DNA of 37,867 nt from the NCBI GenBank assembly GCA_016209595.1, contig JACQVV010000432.1:1-37867 (forward strand), read 5' to 3'. Shown here piece by piece: positions 15,452 to 22,412 of the stretch (position 1 is the first letter of the stretch; the number at the start of each line of letters is the position of its first letter). The stretch is from Planctomycetota bacterium. GTDB lineage: Bacteria; Planctomycetota; JACQVV01. Below the pieces are notes generated by a model. The model saw only the letters and a program-made list of their open reading frames with translations. It made no database searches and was not told where the DNA came from. The position numbers and the translations under genes were made by a program.

Positions 15452-17445
15452 CGGGTGAAACCGAGCTGCCAGGCGAGGAGCACGACGAGCGTGAGCGCGA
15501 TGTAGAGGACGTAGAGCTGTACGCGCCCGTGCTGGAGCCAGCGGAGCCGGGCGAGCCCCCGGCCGATCCCGGCGAAGACGGGGCGGTAGATCAGGGCCTC
15601 CAGAACGTCCGGCGTCCGGCTCGCGAAGGCCGTCTTCGATGGGAAGGGGACGTCCACGCGCGGGAGTTCCCGGCGCGGGCGGAGGACGCTCGCGAAGAGC
15701 GTGACGAGGGGCTGCGCGAACGACGAGGCCGTGTACTGCATCCGTGGCGTCGGGCGGGCATAGCCGCAGTCCCAGGTCACGGTCGTCCCCACTTCCCGTC
15801 CTGCGAGGAGACGGCGCCGGAGTAGAGCGAGTCCTCCCGCCAGCACGAGGAAGCCGCAGAACGCGAGCGACACGGCAAGGAGCGGACCCCCGGCGCCGGC
15901 CAGGGTCCCGCGGACTTCTCCGGGCGGAAGCGGGGCCACGTCCTCCACGGCCTGCGCCAGCGCCCCCACGCACTCGGGCCCGAGGAGCCCGACGGCGAGA
16001 CATCCCGCCGCGAGGACGAGCATCGGGATCTTCATGGCAAGGCCGACCTCGCGGGCGTCTCCCGCGTGCTTGCTCCGCGGCTCGCCCAGGAAGACGATGC
16101 CGAAGGCCTTCGTGAAACATGCCGCGGCAAGCCCGCCGATCAGCGCGAGCCCGGCGATTGCCCCGACCGCTGGCACGGCGGCCGCGGGCCCCGCGCGGAC
16201 CGTTCCCTGGAAGGCCCCAAGATAGATCAGGAACTCGCTCACGAACCCGTTGAACGGAGGGAGTCCCGAGATGGCCACGGCGCCTACGAGGAATGCGAGC
16301 CCGGTCGCGGGCATCCGCTTGAGAAGCCCGCCCATCTCCTCGATCTCACGGGTCCCCGTGGACTGAGCCACCGCTCCCGCCCCGAGGAAGAGGAGCCCCT
16401 TGAAGAGGGCGTGGTTCGCGACGTGGAGGAGCGCCCCCGCGAAACCCAGGACGGCGAGTGCGGGCAGGCCGTAGGTCGTGCCCAGAAGGCCAAGGCCGAG
16501 CCCCATGGCGATGATCCCGATGTTCTCCACGCTGTGATACGCAAGCAGGCGCTTGAGGTCGTGCTGGGCGAGGGCGAACAGCACCCCGAGCACCCCGGAG
16601 ACGAGCCCGACCGCCGTGAGGAGCCATCCCCACCAGGCCGGAGGGGGTCCCAGCCAGGCGAGCGTCCGCACGAGCCCGTAGATTCCCGTCTTGATCATCA
16701 CGCCGGACATCACCGCCGAGACGTGGCTTGGCGCGGCAGGATGAGCCTCGGGGAGCCAGACGTGGAAGGGCACGAAGCCAGCCTTGGTGCCGAAGCCGAC
16801 CAGCGCGAGGAGGAAGACGACCCCTGCGAGCTCCGGCGACCTCGCCGCCAGGACCCCGAAGTCGTCGAAGTCGAGCGAGCCCGCCTCCCGGCCCAGGAGA
16901 AGGAAAAGGACGAGGAGGAACGCCGTCCCCAGGTGCGCTGCGACGAGATAGGTCCAGCCCGCCAGCCGGACGCTCTCTTTCTCGTGGTCCGTGGTGACGA
17001 GGAAGAAGGAAGAGACCGCCATCGCCTCCCACGCCACGAGGAAGAGGACGCCGTTCCTGGCGACCACCACCATCGCCATGCTCGCGACCAGGAGGTCGTA
17101 GAAGAACCAGGATGCTCCCAGGGATTTCCTGGTATGCCCCGACAGGTATCCCGCTCCGTAGATCGCCGCGAGCGCCGAGAGACCAAGAATGGGCAGGAGG
17201 AAGAACGCCGAGAGCGCGTCGATTTCGACCGAGAACGACCCGTAGGGGACGTTCCAGGGCAGATGGATCGACTCCCGTGCGCTTGTCGCGAGGACCCGGA
17301 CGGCGGCGGTGAGTCCCAGGGCCGCGCCGGCGACCGCCCCTCCCACGCCGGCCGCCGTGGCGGCGCGAGGGCTCTGCGACAGAAGTAGCGCCGCGCTGCC
17401 GCCGAGAACGAGAAGCAGGATCGCCGCGAGGAGGAGCCCCACCAC
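15448..17445 (-). CDS. HyfB/NuoL-like proton-channel membrane subunit
   Basis: A 665-aa polytopic protein of the NuoL/HyfB family with about 16 hydrophobic segments. Conserved elements are VGFGTKAGFVPFHVWLPEAHPAAPSH, HDLKRLLAYHSVENIG, HVANHALFKGLLFLGAG and SGLPPFNGFVSEF, carrying the channel Lys/His/Glu residues. The extra C-terminal part, with the VTWDCGYARPTPRMQYTASSF segment, is typical of HyfB/HycC rather than NuoL. GTG start, 3 nt after the stop of the HTH/EIIA gene, so it is the first structural gene of the operon. Second antiporter-like subunit of the complex, alongside the HyfF-like one. Confidence 0.9.
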   Translation of the reverse strand: MVGLLLAAILLLVLGGSAALLLSQSPRAATAAGVGGAVAGAALGLTAAVRVLATSARESIHLPWNVPYGSFSVEIDALSAFFLLPILGLSALAAIYGAGYLSGHTRKSLGASWFFYDLLVASMAMVVVARNGVLFLVAWEAMAVSSFFLVTTDHEKESVRLAGWTYLVAAHLGTAFLLVLFLLLGREAGSLDFDDFGVLAARSPELAGVVFLLALVGFGTKAGFVPFHVWLPEAHPAAPSHVSAVMSGVMIKTGIYGLVRTLAWLGPPPAWWGWLLTAVGLVSGVLGVLFALAQHDLKRLLAYHSVENIGIIAMGLGLGLLGTTYGLPALAVLGFAGALLHVANHALFKGLLFLGAGAVAQSTGTREIEEMGGLLKRMPATGLAFLVGAVAISGLPPFNGFVSEFLIYLGAFQGTVRAGPAAAVPAVGAIAGLALIGGLAAACFTKAFGIVFLGEPRSKHAGDAREVGLAMKIPMLVLAAGCLAVGLLGPECVGALAQAVEDVAPLPPGEVRGTLAGAGGPLLAVSLAFCGFLVLAGGLALLRRRLLAGREVGTTVTWDCGYARPTPRMQYTASSFAQPLVTLFASVLRPRRELPRVDVPFPSKTAFASRTPDVLEALIYRPVFAGIGRGLARLRWLQHGRVQLYVLYIALTLVVLLAWQLGFTR

Positions 17446-17448
17446 GCC

Positions 17449-18156
17449 CTACTCTTCTTTCTTCGCGAACACCCGGCGCGCTGCCGGGAGCGCCGCCTCG
17501 GCGCCGGCTGCCGCGGCGAGGATCTCGTCCCTCCCGGCCACCCGCATGACGCCTTCTTTAAACCCGTCGTCTCGCAGGGCGAAGGCGATCCGCGACAGGA
17601 TATGGAGGTGGGCGCGAACCGTCGGGCTCACCACGGAGAAGAGGACGTGGACCGGCTTCCCGTCGAGGGCCCCGAAATCGATCGGCCTTTCCAGAAAACA
17701 GAGCGAGACCATCGGACGCTCGACGTGGAGGACGATCGGGTTCCGGGCGTGGGGGATCGCGATCCCGTCGCCGATTCCCGTCGATCCCAGCGCCTCGCGC
17801 GCGATGAGGACTTGCAGAAGGAAGGTCCGGTCCACCTCGGGCGGGAGCCGCATCACGTCCACCACGGCACGAAGGACGGAGTCTCTATCCGTGCCCGACA
17901 GCCTGAAGTAGATTCCACCTTCCCGCAGCGCCTCGGCGAGGCCGGGGAGCGGGGTCGCGCTCGACTCAGGCTCGGCGAGGAATGCCGGCGACACGTTGAT
18001 CCGGCGCGATGTCGCCCACTCCAGGATCTCGGCCCGGTTGAACCGGTACTGCTCGTTCACCCGGTAGGCCGGCAGGCTCCCCTGCTTGATCCAGCGGTAG
18101 ATCGTTTTCTCTGAAACGTTCAAGACCTCCGCCACTTCCCTGACCGTGAGCTGCAT
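17449..18156 (-). CDS. Excisionase-type HTH fused to PTS EIIA-Ntr domain; Ehr operon leader
   Basis: A 235-aa cytosolic regulator. Residues 1-52 form an excisionase/BldC-like HTH (LTVREVAEVLNVSEKTIYRWIKQG). Residues about 68-215 form an EIIA nitrogen-type PTS domain with phospho-acceptor H136 in GIAIPHARNP and the supporting H183 in HLHILSRI. It would change DNA binding with its phosphorylation state. No EI or HPr gene is in the window, so the phosphate donor must lie elsewhere. The ATG has a GAGGGG ribosome site 6-8 nt upstream. The gene ends 3 nt before the HyfB-like start, so it belongs to the Ehr operon and probably regulates it. The promoter and GGACAA repeats upstream support autoregulation, which is inferred. 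Confidence 0.9.
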   Translation of the reverse strand: MQLTVREVAEVLNVSEKTIYRWIKQGSLPAYRVNEQYRFNRAEILEWATSRRINVSPAFLAEPESSATPLPGLAEALREGGIYFRLSGTDRDSVLRAVVDVMRLPPEVDRTFLLQVLIAREALGSTGIGDGIAIPHARNPIVLHVERPMVSLCFLERPIDFGALDGKPVHVLFSVVSPTVRAHLHILSRIAFALRDDGFKEGVMRVAGRDEILAAAAGAEAALPAARRVFAKKEE

Positions 18157-18168
18157 TGCGTACCCCTC

Positions 18169-18204
18169 GGACAACCAAGCCCTGCCGTGGACAAACGCGG
18201 ACAA
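18169..18204. promoter_or_regulatory. Phased GGACAA direct repeats, candidate operator
   Basis: GGACAA occurs three times in the same orientation at 18169-18174, 18189-18194 and 18199-18204. The offsets are 20 and 10 bp, so all three face the same side of the helix. Two copies are flanked as CGGACAAC. The block runs from the edge of the -10 box through the expected start site, a repressor-like position. Excisionase/BldC-type HTH proteins are known to bind head-to-tail direct repeats, which fits the HTH encoded just downstream. Confidence 0.55.
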
Positions 18205-18231
18205 CTTTAGCGAAGCGTCCTTGAATGTCAA
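18204..18231 (-). promoter_or_regulatory. Sigma70-like promoter of the HTH/EIIA-Ehr operon
   Basis: Read on the minus strand, a perfect TTGACA (18231-18226) is followed after 16 nt by TAAAGT (18209-18204), which matches TATAAT at 4 of 6 positions. The predicted start site is about 40 nt before the ATG at 18156, leaving room for the visible GAGGGG ribosome site. The rest of the 374-nt gap up to the Rpn-like gene at 18531 shows no convincing coding sequence. A 9-bp direct repeat CTGGCATCT (18506-18514 and 18517-18525) sits just before the Rpn-like start. Confidence 0.65.
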
Positions 18232-18530
18232 TACCTCGTCAGGCCGCCGCATCGGGAGCCGTGCTCTTCCGCAGGGGAAGCGTACTGGGGGCCTCGAGCA
18301 TGTCCAAGAACCCTCCCGCCGCCGAGAACCCCGCTGGGCGACGTTCAGGTATGGCCCGTCACGAATCGAAACACTCGTCGCGTTCCGTGACGCGAAAGCG
18401 CTCGCTCGACGCGCGGTCCGCTGCCGGGCCAGGGTGGCCCGCGACACCCGAAAGCGCCCACAGATCACGGCTTGGCCGGGCCTGTCGCCTCCTGAGCCCT
18501 CGCGGCTGGCATCTTGCTGGCATCTCGACC

Positions 18531-19529
18531 ATGGAAAGCGACAAGCAGTTCTACGAGTTCGCCCGCGCGCACCCGGGGGCCTTCCTGGCTCTCCTCTGCG
18601 GCCGTGTACCTGCGCTCCGTTACCGGGTCAGGAGCTTCAGCCTCAAGGCAGCCGAGCGCCGTCTGGACATGGGATTCTTGCTGGAGGAGCGCGAGCGCGG
18701 GGACTGCTGGCTCGTCGAATGCCACGGCTACGCAGACAGGCACGTCGAGCGGAAGTTCTTCGTTCGATCGGTCATGGCCGCCCAGCAGCTCGACCTCTGG
18801 GGGCGCGTGCGGACTGGCATCGTCTACACTACGAGGCAGGTGGCGCTCGCGGCCCTTCCGCCGCGACTCGGACCGGCCGACGCGCCCGTCGACCTCGCGC
18901 CGGTCCGTGTTGTCCTGGACCAGATCCCGCCGGACGATCTCCTCGCCCTCTCACCGGAGCTCTTCCCGCTCCTGCCCCTGTGCAAGGTGACAAGGCGGGG
19001 GCTGCGCAAGCGTCTGGGGGCATGGTGGGACCGTGCCCGGACGAGGGTCCGGGTACGGCCGCACCGCTCGGAACTGACGGACCACTTCCTCCGTTTTTAC
19101 GCGGCGCGGTATCCCCGGGATAGAATGAATGTCGCGAGAGGACTCTTGGAGGAGGTCATGGACTTCAAGGACACGAGGATCGGCCAGGACCTGATCGAGA
19201 TCGGCGTGAAGCTTGGGGAGAAGCGCGGCGTGAAGCTTGGGGAGAAGCGCGGCGTGAAGCTTGGGGAGAAGCGCGGCGTGAAGCTTGGGGAGAAGCGCGG
19301 CGTGAAGCTTGGGGAGAAGCGCGGCGAGAAGCTCGGCGAGCTCCGAGCCCTGCGGCAGGCCCTGCGAGACGTCGTCGAGGCGCGGTTCAAGCGAGTGCCG
19401 AACGACCTCGGCTGTTGGATCGAGAGTTGCCCGGATCGGCGCCGGCTCAAGACGCTGCTTCGCAAGGCGGCGACGGACCCGGACCTTGATGCGATTCGGC
19501 GCCGGCTGGAGCGAGCTGCGGATACGTAG
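18531..19529 (+). CDS. Rpn/PD-(D/E)XK-nuclease-like protein with tandem VKLGEKRG repeats
   Basis: A 332-aa protein resembling the Rpn/YhgA transposase-like nuclease families. The N-terminal half has the expected pattern of a strand with Asp (RRLDMGFLLEE), a later strand with Glu (WLVECHGY), and a helix with KFFVRSVMAAQQ, consistent with a degenerate PD-(D/E)XK core. The C-terminal half has five exact copies of VKLGEKRG, a degenerate sixth, and a charged helical tail. The ATG at 18531 is the only sensible start; no strong ribosome site is seen. Activity is uncertain because the ExK is not canonical (ECH). Rpn proteins are linked to DNA cleavage and horizontal transfer. Convergent with the ATP-grasp gene, 63 nt apart with no clear terminator between. 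Confidence 0.7.
   Translation: MESDKQFYEFARAHPGAFLALLCGRVPALRYRVRSFSLKAAERRLDMGFLLEERERGDCWLVECHGYADRHVERKFFVRSVMAAQQLDLWGRVRTGIVYTTRQVALAALPPRLGPADAPVDLAPVRVVLDQIPPDDLLALSPELFPLLPLCKVTRRGLRKRLGAWWDRARTRVRVRPHRSELTDHFLRFYAARYPRDRMNVARGLLEEVMDFKDTRIGQDLIEIGVKLGEKRGVKLGEKRGVKLGEKRGVKLGEKRGVKLGEKRGEKLGELRALRQALRDVVEARFKRVPNDLGCWIESCPDRRRLKTLLRKAATDPDLDAIRRRLERAADT
19206..19325 (+). repeat. Five exact 24-bp tandem repeats
   Basis: Units start at 19206, 19230, 19254, 19278 and 19302 and are identical, each coding VKLGEKRG. A diverged sixth follows (EKLGELRA). The unit is a multiple of three, so gain or loss changes protein length and not the frame. Perfect identity points to recent expansion. The repeats lie in the predicted helical linker behind the nuclease-like domain. 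Confidence 0.95.
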
Positions 19530-19592
19530 CTCGCGGCTCCTGGAGGAGGGGGTAGCGGCCGAAGGGACGGGGCGGCGACAGCGGGTGAGATC

Positions 19593-20900
19593 CTACGGCG
19601 CTTCGATCCCGAACGTGACTCCCTCCAGCGCCGAATGAGCCCGTTCGTACGCGGCCCGGCTGGAGGTCGGGTCGCTCGCCAGGGCCCAGGCGAGGTGGGG
19701 GAAGAATTCCGGATGGCCGGGGGCCTGGAGCGACGCGCCGGGCCAGACGGCGAGCCCGATCTTGACTCCAGACGCCCGCGCGCGGGCGAGATCGGCTGTG
19801 GAAGGGACGGTGCGGACCACGCCCGCGCGGAAGTTCGAGCGATAGGCGAGGGCCCACCTTGGCCCCGCCGCGGCGAGGACAGAAGGCGCGAGCCCGGCGG
19901 CGAGCTCGAGCGCGAGGCGGATCGGTTCTTCTCCGCCCGTCGCCGCGCGGAAGAGCTCGGCGAAGCCGTCGTCCTCGCCGAGCCTCGCGTTCACCTCGAT
20001 CGCGCGCACCGAGTCTCCCTGGGCGCGCATCTCGATTGAAAAGCCGGAGTTGGAGAGCCCGAGGGCCCGGATCGCCCCATCCGAGACTCGCCGGATCGCG
20101 GCCAGCTCCCCGGGAGGCCGATCGGCGGGAAGGAGGTAGCCGTCGATGTAGAAGCCATAGGGCGACGGCATCTGTTCGGTCACGCCAACTGTCCGGGGCT
20201 CGCGGCCGATGACGAGGCCGTCGGTCTCGACCGGGCGGCCCGGGGCGAAAGACTCGACGAGGAACTCCCGCGCGGGATCGCACCCGGGATCGAGGCCCGC
20301 GAAGCTCCCGAAGTCGAGGAGGCGCGCCACATCGGGGGAGCGCGGGAGCCCGGCGGCGACCCGGCGCACGCCGTCCTCGACATCCTCGTCGCGAGCGACT
20401 CGCGTCACCAGCCGGCCCATCGTGGAGGCGACGGCCTTGAGCACGACCGGGTAACCGCGGCCCTCGCCGTCCGCGAAGCGGCGGACGCCCGCCGCGTCCG
20501 AAACGAGGGCGAAAGCGGGTTGCGGGACTCCCGCCCTGGCGAGGAGTTGGCGCGTGAGGAGCTTGTTCGCGGAAGCGTGCGCCGCGGCAAGACCGATCGA
20601 CCGGAGGCCCAGCCGCTCGGCCAGGAGGGCGCCTGGGAGGAGCCCCGCCTCGGTCTGGACGAGAACGCCGCCCACCTCCCGCGAGGCCGCGTATCGTTCC
20701 AGGGCGCGGACCGCCTCGCCGACCCGCTCGGGCGGGGGGAGCTCGACGATTTCGTCGAACAGGGCGTGGTCCTCCTCCTCGATGAAATCGTTCGCGAGGA
20801 GCAGGCGGTATCCCAGGTCGCGGAGCGCGTCGCCGTGGCGAAGTGCGACCTCGCGCCGGTAACCGGCGGGGCCGAAGTAGACGAGAAGAAGGTCTCGCAC
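19593..20900 (-). CDS. ATP-grasp ligase-like protein
   Basis: A 435-aa cytosolic protein with an ATP-grasp fold. Residues about 1-110 form the pre-grasp domain (MRDLLLVYFGPAGYRREVA...). ATP-grasp elements follow: NKLLTRQLLARAGVPQP, GYPVVLKAVASTMGRLV with the ATP-contacting Lys, FLVESFAPGRPVE, and FSIEMR...IEVNARLGEDDGF carrying the metal-binding Glu and Asn. Such enzymes join a carboxylate to an amine or thiol through an acyl phosphate; the substrates cannot be named here. GTG start, 6 nt after the pseudouridine synthase stop, so co-transcribed with it. Its 3' end faces the Rpn-like gene. Confidence 0.82.
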   Translation of the reverse strand: MRDLLLVYFGPAGYRREVALRHGDALRDLGYRLLLANDFIEEEDHALFDEIVELPPPERVGEAVRALERYAASREVGGVLVQTEAGLLPGALLAERLGLRSIGLAAAHASANKLLTRQLLARAGVPQPAFALVSDAAGVRRFADGEGRGYPVVLKAVASTMGRLVTRVARDEDVEDGVRRVAAGLPRSPDVARLLDFGSFAGLDPGCDPAREFLVESFAPGRPVETDGLVIGREPRTVGVTEQMPSPYGFYIDGYLLPADRPPGELAAIRRVSDGAIRALGLSNSGFSIEMRAQGDSVRAIEVNARLGEDDGFAELFRAATGGEEPIRLALELAAGLAPSVLAAAGPRWALAYRSNFRAGVVRTVPSTADLARARASGVKIGLAVWPGASLQAPGHPEFFPHLAWALASDPTSSRAAYERAHSALEGVTFGIEAP

Positions 20901-20906
20901 GGGACG

Positions 20907-21560
20907 TCACAGTGCCCCGATGATCCCCGTGAAGTCCGGACCGGGCTCGCAGGCGACCGTCATCGGGCCCGCGGTCGGATGGGAGAATACGATCTCGAGC
21001 GCGTGGAGCATCAGGCGTCCGGCCCGGCCTACCGGTCGATCCTCGCCGTATCGGGTGTCTCCCATCACCGGGTGGCCGATCGAGTAGAGATGGACGCGAA
21101 TCTGGTGGCGCCGCCCGGAGGCCGGTTCGACCACCAGGAGGGTCGCTCCGCGGAAGCGCTTCTGAACACGGTAGCGAGTGAGGGAGGCTTTTCCGTCCGC
21201 GGCGACCCCGACCTTTCCGGAGCCGAACTCGCGGAGCGGCCGGTCGATCTCGCCATCCCCGGCCACCCGTCCCTGGACGAGGGCGAGGTAGGTCTTCTTT
21301 ACCTGCCGCTTCTCGAACTGGATGGAGAGCGCCCTATGCGTGCCCGGGTCCTTCGCGAAGAGAACCGCGCCGCTTGCCTCGCGGTCAAGCCGGTGGACGA
21401 CCCAGATCCGACCCCCCGCGTGCCGGGCCACCGCGTCCCGCAGGCACTCCTCGCCCGCCGGGCCGCGTCCGGGCACGACGATCGCGCCCGCCGGCTTGGC
21501 GACGGCGACGAGGAGCGCGTCTTCGTGGAGAATCTCGATCTCGATGGGCACGGAGCGCAC
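20907..21560 (-). CDS. RluA-family pseudouridine synthase
   Basis: A 217-aa enzyme that isomerises uridine to pseudouridine in RNA. The catalytic motif is HRLDREASG with Asp59, and the family's RHQIRVHL segment follows later (ASGRRHQIRVH). It lacks an N-terminal S4 domain, like the short RluA/TruC/YciF-sized members, so rRNA or tRNA are equally possible targets. GTG start (VRSVPIEIEI). It lies 51 nt after mazF and 6 nt before the ATP-grasp gene on the same strand. A housekeeping enzyme inside a toxin-antitoxin transcript is unusual. Confidence 0.93.
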   Translation of the reverse strand: MRSVPIEIEILHEDALLVAVAKPAGAIVVPGRGPAGEECLRDAVARHAGGRIWVVHRLDREASGAVLFAKDPGTHRALSIQFEKRQVKKTYLALVQGRVAGDGEIDRPLREFGSGKVGVAADGKASLTRYRVQKRFRGATLLVVEPASGRRHQIRVHLYSIGHPVMGDTRYGEDRPVGRAGRLMLHALEIVFSHPTAGPMTVACEPGPDFTGIIGAL

Positions 21561-21611
21561 ATGGTACAGCGCCTGCCCGGGGCTCGGGTGGCTGATACCC
21601 GTGGCTCGGCC

Positions 21612-21965
21612 TCATTCCTCAGGGTCAACCAACGCAAGTATCCGCGCCGTTACTTCCTGCATGACGGGGTCAGGAATCGATCCGAGACGTGTGGCGTGCC
21701 GGGCCCGCCAGTCCAGGCTCTTGATCTGATCGCACAGGATCGCGCCCTTGGCCTCGAGGCCCGGAGGAAGTTCAACTTCGAATGGATAGCCTTTTACTCG
21801 GGAGGTGATCGGGCACACGAGCGCGAGCCCCACCTTCCGGTTGTACGACCTGGGCGAGATCACCACCGCGGGACGATGCCCGGCCTGCTCGCTTCCGGCC
21901 TGGGGACTGAACTCGAGCCACACGACGTCGGCCCGCTCGGGAACGTGTGCCCGGCCCACTACCAC
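21612..21965 (-). CDS. mazF: MazF/PemK-type toxin endoribonuclease
   Basis: A 117-aa MazF-fold protein. Family landmarks are ADVVWLEF near the N terminus, the GSEQAGHRPAVVISP loop, VCPITSRVKGYPFEVELP, and the GAILCDQIKSLDWRAR strand-helix. MazF toxins cut mRNA at short sites and are held inactive by MazE. The GTG start overlaps the end of the antitoxin gene by 7 bp, the usual order and spacing for mazEF, which couples their synthesis. The protein appears complete. The cleavage site cannot be predicted from sequence. Confidence 0.95.
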   Translation of the reverse strand: MVVGRAHVPERADVVWLEFSPQAGSEQAGHRPAVVISPRSYNRKVGLALVCPITSRVKGYPFEVELPPGLEAKGAILCDQIKSLDWRARHATRLGSIPDPVMQEVTARILALVDPEE

Positions 21966-22201
21966 ACCTCTCTACCGACCGGGCCGCCGGTGTCCACCTC
22001 ACCATGGCGGTTCTTGGCCGTGATCTTGTCGAGCAACTCCTTCAACCGATACTTCCGGCGCCTTCCCGGCTTCACAATCAGGTCGCCGTCCTGGATCGAC
22101 AGGTCGACCTCAGAGCCCGCTTCAACCCCTGCCTCCTTCGCGAACGACCGCGGAATCCTCAGTCCCAGGCTGTTGCCCCATCGCTGAATCTTGGTCTGCA
22201 C
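21959..22201 (-). CDS. mazE: MazE-type antitoxin (AbrB fold)
   Basis: An 80-aa AbrB/MazE-type protein. Residues 1-45 (QTKIQRWGNSLGLRIPRSFAKEAG, then GSEVDLSIQDGDLIVKP) are the DNA-binding swapped-hairpin fold. Residues about 46-80 (RRRKYRLKELLDKITAKNRHGEVD...) form the acidic/basic tail that binds MazF. I chose the GTG at 22201 because GGAGG lies 6 nt upstream and the family begins here; the open frame continues 15 codons further upstream without family similarity. It should neutralise MazF and repress its own promoter. Confidence 0.94.
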   Translation of the reverse strand: MQTKIQRWGNSLGLRIPRSFAKEAGVEAGSEVDLSIQDGDLIVKPGRRRKYRLKELLDKITAKNRHGEVDTGGPVGREVW

Positions 22202-22225
22202 GGCTACCTCCTCGGATACACATTG

Positions 22226-22231
22226 AGTATA
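22226..22231 (-). promoter_or_regulatory. Candidate -10 box of mazEF
   Basis: TATACT on the minus strand lies 25 nt before the mazE GTG. No good -35 is seen at 16-18 nt. GTATACC and GGATAC flank the box as an imperfect inverted repeat (22215-22233), which would suit MazE autorepression. Weakly supported. Confidence 0.35.
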
Positions 22232-22287
22232 CCCCAGTGCGTTCAAGCCGCTACGGGTTGGCGAAAGTTCTTGTGAGGCTCCGATGT

Positions 22288-22309
22288 GGGGCGGCTCGCG
22301 ACCCGCCCC
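22288..22309. terminator. GC-rich hairpin downstream of the TPR gene
   Basis: GGGGCGG (22288-22294) pairs with CCGCCCC (22303-22309) around an 8-nt loop, about 105 nt past the stop of the minus-strand TPR gene and before the mazEF promoter region. There is no T tract, so intrinsic termination is only possible. The rest of the 211-nt gap shows nothing else I can support. Confidence 0.3.
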
Positions 22310-22412
22310 GCGCGATGACGTGACGAGCTGCGCACCCGCTCGCGGCTATCTCCGCCTCCGCCCCACCGCCGAACTCGATCCTCTCGCGGGGAAGCTCGGC
22401 GAACCGGCAGGA

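Noticed and set aside
10003..17445. Annotation as NiFe hydrogenase 4, formate hydrogenlyase or complex I
   Set aside because: No NiFe CxxC motifs, no formate dehydrogenase subunit and no NADH-binding NuoEFG genes; subunit order fits Ehr.
19206..19325. CRISPR array
   Set aside because: The units are contiguous, with no spacers, and code in frame for VKLGEKRG.
22202..22246. Upstream start for mazE
   Set aside because: The extra 15 codons have no family similarity and contain the ribosome site and -10-like box.
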